Shown here: positions 43,073-50,846 of the stretch, in pieces
Layout: each line of letters starts with the position of its first letter
Position numbering within the stretch: the first letter of the stretch is position 1
From: JBFHIZ01 sp963666475
GTDB taxonomy: Bacteria; Bacillota; Clostridia; Lachnospirales; Lachnospiraceae
DNA length: 64,000 bases
NCBI GenBank assembly: GCA_963666475.2
Contig: CAXXJM010000001.1
Location: forward strand, 310,001 to 374,000
Reading direction: 5' to 3'
Notes under the pieces: generated by a model
What the model was told of the DNA's origin: nothing
The model's input: the letters and a program-made list of their open reading frames with translations, nothing else
Databases searched by the model: none
Translations under genes and position numbers: made by a program

Positions 43073-45025
43073 GTGGATCAAATCAATCGAATGAAACAAT
43101 TAGTAGAAGAATTAAACGAAGCCTCTTTGCATTATTACGCCAAGGGTGAAGAGTTGATGAATAATTACGAATATGATAAAAAATATGATGAGTTAGAAAA
43201 GCTTGAAAATGAACTGGACTTGATTCTTTCCAATTCTCCTACGATACGTATAGGATATGAAGTACTTAGTAATTTGCCAAAAGAAGCACATGAGAAACCG
43301 ATGCTTTCTCTTAGTAAGACAAAAGATAAAGAAGAATTGACGAATTGGCTTGGCAATCAAAAAGGCATTCTTTCGTGGAAATTAGATGGATTAACCATTG
43401 TTCTCACTTATCAAAATGGAAAGCTGATAAAAGCAGTTACAAGAGGTAATGGAGAAGTAGGAGAAGTCATTACAAACAACGCAAAAACATTTATAAATCT
43501 TCCAACGAGCATACCATATAAAGGGGAACTCATTATCCGTGGAGAAGCGGTTATTTCTTATTCGAATTTTGAAAAAATCAATTCTCTCATCGAAAACATG
43601 GAAGACCAGTACAAAAATCCAAGAAATTTATGTTCTGGATCTGTAAGACAACTGAACAATCAAATAACAGCGGAAAGAAAGGTGGAGCTGCATGCATTTT
43701 CACTAGTCGAAGCCAAAGGGTATGATTTTCATAATTCAAGGGCAGAGCAGTTTGCTTTTATGAAGAGTCAGGGATTTGATGTTGTGGATTACCAATTAGT
43801 TGATCAGCATACCATTTTAGACGCAATTGATCAATTTGCAAATAAAATTCAGGGATTTGATATCCCATCGGATGGGTTGGTTCTTGTTTATGAAGATTTA
43901 GAATACAGTGCATCTCTTGGTAGAACGGCAAAGGCACCCAAAGATTCCATTGCATTTAAATGGGCGGATGAATTGGCAGAGACTACACTTCGATACATTG
44001 AATGGAGTCCATCTAGAACTGGGCTGATTAATCCTGTTGCAGTATTTGACACCGTGTCATTAGAAGGGACCAATGTTAGTAGGGCAAGTGTTCATAATTT
44101 GAGCGTGATTGAGAGTCTAGAACTTGGCGTTGGTGATCATATTACCGTATATAAAGCAAATATGATCATCCCTCAGATTGCAAACAATCTGACGAGATCA
44201 AATACAATACAACCACCAGAAAATTGTCCGATATGTGATGGAAAAACAGAAGTACGTTCTTTCAATGAGGCAAAGGTTCTGTATTGCATAAATCCAGAAT
44301 GTCCTGTTAAAAAGAACAAAGCTTTTTCATTGTTTGTAAGTAGAGATGCTTTAAATATAGAGGGACTGTCAGAGTCTACACTCGAAAAATTGATTCAAAA
44401 AGGATTTCTTCATTCTTTGGAAGATATTTTTTGTTTATCGAAATATCAAAAAGAAATCAGTGAGATGGATCGTTTTGGGGAGAAATCAACGGTAAATCTT
44501 TTGCAAGCTATTGAACAATCCAAACATACAACTTTGGCAAAGCTGATTTATGGTTTAGGAATTGCAAATATTGGGGTAGCAAATGCGAAACTAATTGTTA
44601 AGTTCTTTAAAAATGATCCGATAAAACTGAAACAGGCCACAAAAGAAGAATTGTTATCGATTGATGGAATTGGTGAAGTCATTGCAAATGCATATGTATC
44701 ATATTTTGCAGAGGAACGAAAGACAAAGGAATATGATGCACTGCTTGAAGTTTTAGATTTTGAAGACGGCATGGATGCTCAAACGGATTTAACTTTAGAT
44801 GGAGTGACTGTGGTAATAACTGGAAGTTTGAATCAGTTTAATGATCGAAGTGAGATGAAAGAAGCAATTGAAAATCTTGGTGGCAAGGTAACGGGAAGTG
44901 TTTCAAAAAATACGGATTATCTAATTAACAATGATGTGGAATCATCTTCTTCAAAAAATAAAAAAGCAAAAGAATTACAGGTTACAATTATTACAGAAGA
45001 TGAATTTATAAGGAGATTTTTGTGA
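43073..45025 (+). CDS. ligA: NAD-dependent DNA ligase, divergent form
   Basis: 650 residues, GTG start with AGGTAGG upstream. Adenylation domain (1-310) contains the active-site KLDG in SWKLDG near residue 104. Next come an OB-fold, a four-Cys zinc finger (CPIC ... CINPEC), helix-hairpin-helix repeats and a C-terminal BRCT domain (about 575-650). The usual TRGDG block reads TRGNG, and the usual GEV-(Y/F)MP reads GEAVISY. This looks like the divergent ligase form sometimes found beside a canonical LigA. Whether it is the only ligase cannot be seen here. It overlaps the PHP gene by 4 bases. Confidence 0.88.
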   Translation: MDQINRMKQLVEELNEASLHYYAKGEELMNNYEYDKKYDELEKLENELDLILSNSPTIRIGYEVLSNLPKEAHEKPMLSLSKTKDKEELTNWLGNQKGILSWKLDGLTIVLTYQNGKLIKAVTRGNGEVGEVITNNAKTFINLPTSIPYKGELIIRGEAVISYSNFEKINSLIENMEDQYKNPRNLCSGSVRQLNNQITAERKVELHAFSLVEAKGYDFHNSRAEQFAFMKSQGFDVVDYQLVDQHTILDAIDQFANKIQGFDIPSDGLVLVYEDLEYSASLGRTAKAPKDSIAFKWADELAETTLRYIEWSPSRTGLINPVAVFDTVSLEGTNVSRASVHNLSVIESLELGVGDHITVYKANMIIPQIANNLTRSNTIQPPENCPICDGKTEVRSFNEAKVLYCINPECPVKKNKAFSLFVSRDALNIEGLSESTLEKLIQKGFLHSLEDIFCLSKYQKEISEMDRFGEKSTVNLLQAIEQSKHTTLAKLIYGLGIANIGVANAKLIVKFFKNDPIKLKQATKEELLSIDGIGEVIANAYVSYFAEERKTKEYDALLEVLDFEDGMDAQTDLTLDGVTVVITGSLNQFNDRSEMKEAIENLGGKVTGSVSKNTDYLINNDVESSSSKNKKAKELQVTIITEDEFIRRFL

Positions 45026-45669
45026 AAATAGAAATGCATTATCATACAAAAGAAACGAGCCCATGTGGTCAGGTTCCCGCAGCAAATGGGATACAATTGT
45101 ATAAAGATGCTGGTTATGATGCAGTTGTGATTACGGATCATTTTTGTGACGGAGCGTTGGGTGGACGAGAGAGGAATTGGGACGATGTGGTGAATGATTA
45201 TCTGGAAGGATATCGCGTAGCTCTAAAGCAGGGGCAAAAAATCGGAGTGAAAATTGCTTTAGGACTAGAACTGCGTTTTCCGAAGAGCCCGAATGACTTT
45301 CTGGTTTACGGAGTTACGGAGGAATTTCTAAGAGACAATCCGTTTTCGTATTTGCTTAGTATGACAGAGTTTCGAGAACTTGCGGATCGATATGGCCTGA
45401 TAATTGTCCAGGCCCATCCTTATCGTGCATATTGTTATCCAGAAGAACCGTGGTTCTTAGATGGAATAGAAGTATGTAACGGGAACCCAAGGCATAATTC
45501 AAACAATGATCAGGCTCTTCAATATGCTGTGGAAAATGGGCTGTTTCAGACCATTGGATCAGATTTTCATCAAGAAGAAGATGTTCAGGATTATTCCATG
45601 GACGGGGATGAGTTTGCACGTATGTTTGTTGACAAACCAGATTTCAAACTATATAATTATTTTAAATAA
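45022..45669 (+). CDS. PHP-domain metal-dependent phosphoesterase
   Basis: 215 residues, GTG start overlapping the ligA stop; GGAG upstream. PHP metal-binding motifs are in order: MHYHTKE (HxH) near residue 5, VVITDHF near 36, GLELRF near 79, QAHPYR near 133 and IGSDFH near 180. These residues bind a trinuclear metal centre in the family. Substrate unknown; nucleotide or phosphate-ester hydrolysis is typical. The end of the gene carries the promoter of the next unit. Confidence 0.86.
   Translation: MKIEMHYHTKETSPCGQVPAANGIQLYKDAGYDAVVITDHFCDGALGGRERNWDDVVNDYLEGYRVALKQGQKIGVKIALGLELRFPKSPNDFLVYGVTEEFLRDNPFSYLLSMTEFRELADRYGLIIVQAHPYRAYCYPEEPWFLDGIEVCNGNPRHNSNNDQALQYAVENGLFQTIGSDFHQEEDVQDYSMDGDEFARMFVDKPDFKLYNYFK
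45629..45657 (+). promoter_or_regulatory. Consensus sigma-A promoter of the T-box/metA unit, inside the PHP gene
   Basis: TTGACA (45629-45634), 17-base spacer, TATAAT (45652-45657): a perfect match in both boxes. It lies within the last codons of the PHP gene and would start transcription near 45664, at the beginning of the T-box leader. Confidence 0.88.
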
Positions 45670-45670
45670 A

Positions 45671-45953
45671 GAAAAGCAATGATGAGAAGAGTAGACTGTT
45701 TGCACATTACCAGAGACTTTGGGTTGGTGGAACCAAAGAATGTAGGAACAGGCGAAGATGGCCTCGGAGCTTCGTACTGAGACAATTTTGTTTAGGATAC
45801 GACGGGTGCACCCGTTACAGTGATATACTATCGGCAGAGAATGCCCGTAGTTGATAAGGCTTTTATTGTGAGATAAAAGTGAAAAAGGGTGGTAACACGA
45901 AGCAATGCTCTCGTCCCTGAAAAAGAGATTTTTCGGAGAAGAGAGTTTTTTTT
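45671..45953 (+). ncRNA. T-box riboswitch, methionine-specific (ATG specifier)
   Basis: The leader has stem I landmarks AGAGA and GGTTGGTGGAACC. ATG at 45758-45760 precedes GCCTCGGAGC at the usual specifier position. The T-box AGGGTGGTAACACG lies at 45886-45899. Then a terminator: CTCTCGTCCC... (45908 on) pairs with ...GGAGAAGAGAG (to 45945), followed by T to 45953. Uncharged tRNA-Met should stabilise the antiterminator and turn on metA. The coordinates of the 5' end are approximate. Confidence 0.93.
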
Positions 45954-45989
45954 GTGTTTATTATCCATACAAGAAAGGATGGTACCAAT

Positions 45990-46895
45990 ATGCCAATCAA
46001 AGTAGACAGTGAATTACCTGCAAAAGAATCATTAGAGTTTGAAAATATATTTGTTATGGATGAGAATCGTGCGATTCATCAGGAAATACGACCTTTACAG
46101 ATCTGTATCTTGAATTTGATGCCACTTAAGGAAGATACTGAGCTTCAGCTATTACGTGCGTTGTCCAATTCTCCATTACAAGTGGATATTACATTGATCT
46201 ATACGGCATCCCATTTGCCACAAAATACTCCACACAGCCATTTGAACCGTTTTTATAATACCTTTTCAGACATAAAAAACAGAAAATTTGATGGACTGAT
46301 TATTACAGGGGCACCAGTCGAACACATGGAGTTTGAAGAGGTGGACTACTGGGAAGAAATGTGTAAAATTATGGAATGGAGCAAAACAAACGTGACATCC
46401 ACATTTCACATCTGCTGGGCAGCACAGGCAGGTCTCTATTATCATTATGGGATTAATAAATCAAAATTGGATGAAAAGTTATTCGGCATATTTAAACATA
46501 AAGTACTGGATCGTAAGGTTCCGATTGTACGTGGCTCAGATGATTATTTCTTGGCTCCACATAGCAGACACACCACCGTATCAAGTGAAGAGGTACACGC
46601 TCATGATGAGATTACTGTAATTGCCGAATCCGAAGAAGCCGGGATATATTTAGCAATGGCACAAGGTGGTAAACAGTTCTTTGTAACAGGACATTCAGAG
46701 TATGATCGAATTACCCTCCAGTTAGAATACGAAAGAGATCTTGCGAAAGGTCTTCCTATCCAAGTGCCTAAGAATTACTTTACAAATGACGATCCATCAA
46801 CCATACCTGATTTACAGTGGAGATCACATTCAAATATACTTTATAGTAATTGGTTGAATTATTATGTTTATCAGGTCACCCCTTATGAGCTATAG
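45990..46895 (+). CDS. metA: Homoserine O-acetyltransferase (MetA type)
   Basis: 301 residues from the ATG at 45990; an in-frame GTG at 45954 lies in the terminator tail. The nucleophile is in HICWAAQAGLYYHYG and the catalytic His in the APHSRHTTV and VTGHSEYD blocks. After TGAPVE the enzyme has Glu where E. coli MetA has Gly; in this family that residue marks acetyl-CoA rather than succinyl-CoA use. It activates homoserine for methionine synthesis and is controlled by the T-box upstream. Confidence 0.93.
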   Translation: MPIKVDSELPAKESLEFENIFVMDENRAIHQEIRPLQICILNLMPLKEDTELQLLRALSNSPLQVDITLIYTASHLPQNTPHSHLNRFYNTFSDIKNRKFDGLIITGAPVEHMEFEEVDYWEEMCKIMEWSKTNVTSTFHICWAAQAGLYYHYGINKSKLDEKLFGIFKHKVLDRKVPIVRGSDDYFLAPHSRHTTVSSEEVHAHDEITVIAESEEAGIYLAMAQGGKQFFVTGHSEYDRITLQLEYERDLAKGLPIQVPKNYFTNDDPSTIPDLQWRSHSNILYSNWLNYYVYQVTPYEL

Positions 46896-47148
46896 GCAAA
46901 GTGCTTTAAAACCTTGATTTATAAAGGGTTCAGACGATATGAAGATAAAATCAAACATATCGTAATTTATCGCAAAATACCGTAGTTTTTATGAAAAATG
47001 GCGTACGAATGGCGTACGGTAGAGATTTTCGTGGCGTACGGTAACAACAAAAAAACAATAAAAAAAGAATTAAGTTTTTTACAATTCAGATCAGGTATTG
47101 CCTATACGGTGATACCTTTTTTGATGGTAATAACTTAATCATTGAAGT
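46896..47148. repeat. Intergenic stretch with three phased TGGCGTACG repeats
   Basis: No gene with support. TGGCGTACG occurs at 46999-47007, 47010-47018 and 47032-47040, spaced 11 and 22 bases apart, all on the same face of the helix. The last two are followed by GTA. Similar short phased repeats serve as arm-type sites at the ends of elements moved by tyrosine recombinases. They mark the border between metA and the accessory patch. No integrase gene is attached. Confidence 0.6.
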
Positions 47149-47192
47149 GACCTTTTATTTCTAAGCCAATTGGAAATAAGAGGTCTTTTTTT
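47149..47192 (+). terminator. Terminator at the left side of the accessory patch
   Basis: GACCTTTTATTTC (47149-47161) pairs with GAAATAAGAGGTC (47173-47185), one T-G pair, 11-base loop, then T to 47192. No intact gene ends just before it; it may be left from a lost gene. Confidence 0.8.
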
Positions 47193-47233
47193 GTTTAGAA
47201 GATTATTTGCACATTGGTTAATATCGAAAGGAA

Positions 47234-47641
47234 GTGATAAAGTTGGATCAAACGAAGGAGGAAGAAAACAAACAGATAACTGTTATAAAGAATATCAAAA
47301 TTAATGAGTTACATGATTTTGAAAAACATCCCTTTAAAGTAGAAAATGATAAGGAATTGTTTGAACTGATGAAGAGTATTGAGGAAGAAGGTGTATTAGT
47401 ACCATTGTTAGCAAGACCAAATCCAAACGGTGATGGATTCGAAATAATTGCCGGACATAGACGAAAGGAAGCAAGTAAGTGGGCAGGGATAGATGAAGTT
47501 CCAGTAATTATAAAAGACATGGATGATAATCAAGCCATAATCGCTATGGTAGATAGTAATTTGCAAAGAGAGTGTATCAAACCTAGCGAAAAAGCTTTTG
47601 CTTATAAAGAGAAAGAAATTGACCGACATGTTACTGGATGA
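47234..47641 (+). pseudogene. ParB/Noc-like partition protein, 5' fragment
   Basis: The first ~125 codons encode a ParB N-terminal domain: IKINELHDFEKHPFKV, then GVLVPLLARP, EIIAGHRRKEASKWAG and MVDSNLQRE, followed by IKPSEKAFAYK. Similarity stops there at about 47607 and the frame ends 11 codons later. The helix-turn-helix and dimerisation parts are missing. From the same point a different frame carries the end of a recombinase, so the gene was cut by a rearrangement. The plasmid- or ICE-type ParB subgroup is likely. Confidence 0.8.
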
Positions 47642-47969
47642 TAAAATTACAAAAGAAGCATATGATGAAAAATACGAAGATTTTACAGCGAAAATCAATC
47701 GTGCCAAGAAAGAAAAAGAGATTTATGGTTCTACAGTGGATGCAAAACGTGATGTAAGCAAAAGAATGAAGGAAATCAGACAAAAGCTTGCAGAAACCGA
47801 TGTGTTAGATGAATTTGACCGGGTTGTATTTGAAAGTATTGTAGAAAAAATAGTAGTTGGTGAAACAAAAGAAGATGGGACGGTTGATCCATATAAACTG
47901 ACCTTTGTATTAAAAGGAATTGATAACAGAGTGATTCCAGATGCAAAAAATCGATACATAAATCATTAA
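47607..47969 (+). pseudogene. Large serine recombinase, 3' fragment
   Basis: About 120 codons: KRKKLTDMLLDDKITKEAYD, a Lys/Glu-rich coiled-coil segment, then EFDRVVFESIVEKIVVGETK and DPYKLTFVLKGI. This is the C-terminal part of the large serine recombinases of conjugative and mobilisable elements (TnpX/Tn4451-like). The catalytic domain is absent. It begins where ParB similarity ends, in the next frame, and has no own start signals. Confidence 0.8.
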
Positions 47970-48034
47970 TGTGCGAGATGATTCAGTTACTATTTGATAA
48001 GTTGGTGAGCAGATTTATAGAATATTTTATAAAC

Positions 48035-48051
48035 GCTACACACCGTGTAGC
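48035..48051. repeat. 7-bp inverted repeat upstream of the HhH-like gene
   Basis: GCTACAC and GTGTAGC with a 3-base spacer, 31 bases before the next start codon. It could be an operator or small hairpin; nothing more can be said. Confidence 0.4.
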
Positions 48052-48081
48052 AATTCAAGATATAAAAGAAGGAAGTGTACT

Positions 48082-48744
48082 ATGCCATATTATAACGATT
48101 TAAGTACGATAAGTCTTGATGACTACATGACAATGTTATTGAACATGAACTTAATTAAAAGTCGCATGATGCTAAGAGAAAATATTTTTGAAAGATTTAA
48201 TTTAATTAAAAATCAGGGAATAGAGGATTTAGAACAGCTATCAAATGCTTTAAAATCAAAGAAAAAGAAAGAACAATTTGCAGAAATAAGTGGAGTAGAT
48301 ATTGAATATCTATCTGTGCTTATTCGTGAAGTAAACAGTTTGCATCCTAAGCCCAATTTGTTTAGAGATTTACCTTGCATAGATAAGCAAGTAGTAAAAC
48401 GATTAGAAATAACGGGATATAAAGATACATACAGTATATATGAACAGATTATGGATAAAAGTAAATGTCAGAGGTTAGAAGATATGCTTGCAATATCAAA
48501 AGATACAATGAATATGATAATAAATTATGTTGATATTTCTAGAATTCGGTGGGTCAATCATACCTTTGCGTTTGTGCTAATGAAGGTCGGTTATGACACA
48601 GCAATCAAGATTGCACGTGCCGATTGTAACAAGCTATATACTTTAATTAAAACGACAAATAGTGAACAGCAAATTTATAAAGGAAATATTGGTATTAATG
48701 ATATAAAAATATTAATTGAATGGGCAAATTGGGTGATAAAATAA
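48082..48744 (+). CDS. Unknown protein with helix-hairpin-helix-like repeats (DUF4332-like)
   Basis: 220 residues, all helical in appearance, no signal peptide. Residues about 65-105 (EQFAEISGVDIEYLSVLIRE ... FRDLPCIDKQVVKRLEITGY) resemble the helical repeats of DUF4332 proteins, in which helix-hairpin-helix units alternate. A second unit follows (LEDMLAISKDTMNMIINYVD). AAGGAAG upstream. Such proteins are common in accessory DNA of Clostridia. A DNA-binding role is inferred from the fold only. Confidence 0.6.
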   Translation: MPYYNDLSTISLDDYMTMLLNMNLIKSRMMLRENIFERFNLIKNQGIEDLEQLSNALKSKKKKEQFAEISGVDIEYLSVLIREVNSLHPKPNLFRDLPCIDKQVVKRLEITGYKDTYSIYEQIMDKSKCQRLEDMLAISKDTMNMIINYVDISRIRWVNHTFAFVLMKVGYDTAIKIARADCNKLYTLIKTTNSEQQIYKGNIGINDIKILIEWANWVIK

Positions 48745-48815
48745 GAGAATAACTATGAGGTAAGAATCAAAGCATTAAGATTCCAGATTGCAAAGGCATA
48801 CCGGAGGTTACAACA

Positions 48816-49646
48816 ATGACAGGTAAGAAAAATGAAATTACAATAAAAAGTTCAGCAGCTGAATATTTAACTTATATTGCGGCTGTCGGAGACAATGAAA
48901 ACAGCATGGAAATGCGCTACGAGGATGAAAATATCTGGTTGACACAAAAGATGATGGCAGAATTATATGATGTGTCAGTACAAAACATTGGTCAGCATAT
49001 TAAAAAAGTGCTGGAAGATGGAGAATTAACAGAAAAATCAGTTATAAAGAAATACTTTATAACTGCCGCTGATGGAAAACAGTATAGTACAAAGCATTAT
49101 AATCTCCAAATGATTATTGCTGTTGGCTTCAAGGTAAATAATGAAAGAGCAGTTCGCTTCCGCAAATGGTCTGGACAGATTGTAAAAGATTATACGATTC
49201 AGGGCTGGACAATGGATAAAGAAAGATTGAAAAAAGGGCATATGTTCACAGATGAATACTTTGAACGTCAGTTACAGAATATTCGCGAAATCCGTTTATC
49301 TGAGAGAAAGTTTTATCAGAAAATTACAGATTTATATGCAACAGCATTTGATTATGATAAAAGTGCTAAAACAACTAGCAAATTTTTTAAAACAGTACAA
49401 AATAAAATGCATTGGGCAGTTCACAGACATACCGCTGCAGAGTTAATTGTTGAAAGAGCGGATGCAAATAAAGAACATATGGGGTTAACTACTTGGGAAT
49501 CTGCACCAGATGGAAAAATTATAAAATCAGATGTGACCGTTGCAAAGAATTACTTAAATGATAAAGAAATGTCATATATGGAAAGAATTGTATCTTTGCA
49601 TAAAATGTCTAAACATTATTGCGTTAGGAGTATTGATGACGTATAA
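48816..49646 (+). CDS. RhuM-family protein, C-terminally shortened
   Basis: 276 residues. The RhuM core is clear: YEDENIWLTQKMMAELYDVS, NIGQHIKKVLEDGELTEKS, DGKQYSTKHYNLQMIIAVGF, then RFRKWSGQIVKDY and the helical second half with WAVHRHTAAELI. Family proteins are usually about 330 residues. Here homology appears to end after VAKNYLNDKEMSYMERIVSL and the last 15 residues do not fit, so the 3' end was probably lost. The function of RhuM proteins is not established; they are frequent in mobile DNA. Confidence 0.78.
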   Translation: MTGKKNEITIKSSAAEYLTYIAAVGDNENSMEMRYEDENIWLTQKMMAELYDVSVQNIGQHIKKVLEDGELTEKSVIKKYFITAADGKQYSTKHYNLQMIIAVGFKVNNERAVRFRKWSGQIVKDYTIQGWTMDKERLKKGHMFTDEYFERQLQNIREIRLSERKFYQKITDLYATAFDYDKSAKTTSKFFKTVQNKMHWAVHRHTAAELIVERADANKEHMGLTTWESAPDGKIIKSDVTVAKNYLNDKEMSYMERIVSLHKMSKHYCVRSIDDV

Positions 49647-49702
49647 TTGGTGATAGGGGCCGGGGATTAATTACAAAATGATAATTTGATAAAGTATTTT
49701 TT

Positions 49703-49739
49703 AGCTTGTGCTCAGTTTATTTGGGTACAAGCTTTTCTT
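49703..49739 (+). terminator. Terminator after the RhuM gene
   Basis: AGCTTGTGCTCA (49703-49714) and TGGGTACAAGCT (49722-49733), 12 pairs with two G-T, then TTTCTT. Confidence 0.7.
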
Positions 49740-49794
49740 ATGTAGAATGATAACTGTATTAATTGAAATTGTAATTAAGGAGGGTCACATTACG

Positions 49795-50195
49795 ATGAAG
49801 ATAGATGGAAAGTACTTAATTGGTATATTAGTTTTTGGTATGATTTTAGGGTCTGTCGGATGTATGGAGGCAGTTGAGCAAGTTACTGTGAATACATCAG
49901 ACAATGCTAAACCAGAGAATTTATATTATGAGAATCCTGATATAGATATGTTTGTCTTAAATGGAATAGCGTATGTGAATGCTGAAGATGTTGATTGGGT
50001 TATGACCTTGAACTCACATCAGATATTTTCTTATTCTGTATAGAAGCACAGTATGTGGATGGTGATTTTGAAAACCACTATTCAACAAAATTAGAAGCTG
50101 GTACTGAGGTATATTTAGTTGAGGAAAGAAGAGATATACTCGTAGTTAGATTAGGTGATAAGTATTATCGATATCCGGCATGGATAGAAGGTTAG
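49795..50195 (+). pseudogene. Small lipoprotein gene broken by a frameshift
   Basis: ATG at 49795 behind AAGGAGG. The signal peptide ends in the lipobox GSVGC. The first frame runs to NAEDVDWV and then drifts to a stop at 50043. A second frame takes over within about 10 codons and reads ELTSDIFLFCIEAQY ... GTEVYLVEERRDILVVRLGD ... YRYPAWIEG to 50195, a plausible C-terminal half. A one-base deletion or two-base insertion near 49990-50010 explains this. Function unknown. Confidence 0.7.
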
Positions 50196-50325
50196 ATTGA
50201 GAATTAACTATTTAGAATATCAAGATATATTAGGCAGCAAATATAATTAGTTTAGCAAGGTCAGTTGTTATTATTGTCGATAAAATTTTGTTTCAATGAG
50301 ATACAATTATTATTTGATTCACTGA

Positions 50326-50592
50326 TGCAGAAATATTTTGAATGAGTTAACAAGTGAAAATACGATAAATATTGATTTGTCAAACGAAAAGGAAATGAAA
50401 AGTAATACTATAACATCCTGGAAAATTTGAAATATAGAGGATATTGATGAAAAAGCTCAATTTAAAGAGTTATTCAATAAAATAATGACCTTTAGCAAAG
50501 AGGTTAATGAATACGCCGAGGGAATAGAGTTATATTTTATGGAAACCAAAGAAATACTTAATGAGCATTTTCACAAATCGCATGATATTTAA
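50326..50592 (+). pseudogene. Degraded reading frame with an internal stop
   Basis: One frame reads ILNELTSENTINIDLSNEKE ... TSWKI, a TGA at 50428-50430, then NIEDIDEKAQFKELFNKIM ... FHKSHDI to a TAA at 50590-50592. No start codon or ribosome-binding site is found. It reads as the remains of a charged helical protein. The rest of 50196-50630 holds nothing I can support. Confidence 0.45.
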
Positions 50593-50630
50593 TAAGTTTC
50601 ATAACGCATTTCAGAAGATTGAGTGAATAT

Positions 50631-50706
50631 ATTTAAAGAGTATAAATTATGAATTTAACTTTTTTGATTAGAAATATAGTATGATAAATTTTAATTAAAG
50701 ATATAG
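50631..50706 (+). repeat. 76-bp direct repeat, copy 1
   Basis: Identical over 76 bases to 51922-51997. Both copies begin ATTTAAAGAG and end AAAGATATAG. AT-rich, without a good promoter; no inverted ends. Copy 1 lies just before the ABC-2 fragment and the second RsgA gene. Confidence 0.92.
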
Positions 50707-50708
50707 CA

Positions 50709-50846
50709 ATGTATATGGATAATTTATCTTTTAATGAGTCGATTAGTCTTTTAATATTTCAGATGATCTGGATTATTGTATTAGCATTATTTTTACTAAT
50801 TATATGGAAACTAGGAAGTAGGCGCTATGAAGCACAAGGAGGATAA
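50709..50846 (+). pseudogene. C-terminal fragment of an ABC-2-type permease
   Basis: 45 codons from an ATG at 50709: NLSFNESISLLIFQMIWIIV, a hydrophobic run, then IIWKLGSRRYEAQGG and stop. The Q-x-x-W-I segment followed by a helix and the final QGG match the C-termini of ABC-2 (DUF990-like) exporter permeases. About 220 N-terminal residues are missing. The end overlaps the start of the next gene by 20 bases, which suggests an original permease-rsgA operon. Confidence 0.55.

Noticed and set aside
46999..47040. TGGCGTACG repeats as a CRISPR array
   Set aside because: Units of 9 bases with spacers of 2 and 13 bases are far too short; no cas genes. No CRISPR was seen anywhere in the window.
49990..50043. 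Programmed frameshifting in the small lipoprotein gene
   Set aside because: No slippery heptamer or strong downstream hairpin; simple mutation is enough.
50428..50430. In-frame TGA as selenocysteine
   Set aside because: No start codon, no hairpin of SECIS type, and the surrounding frame is degraded.
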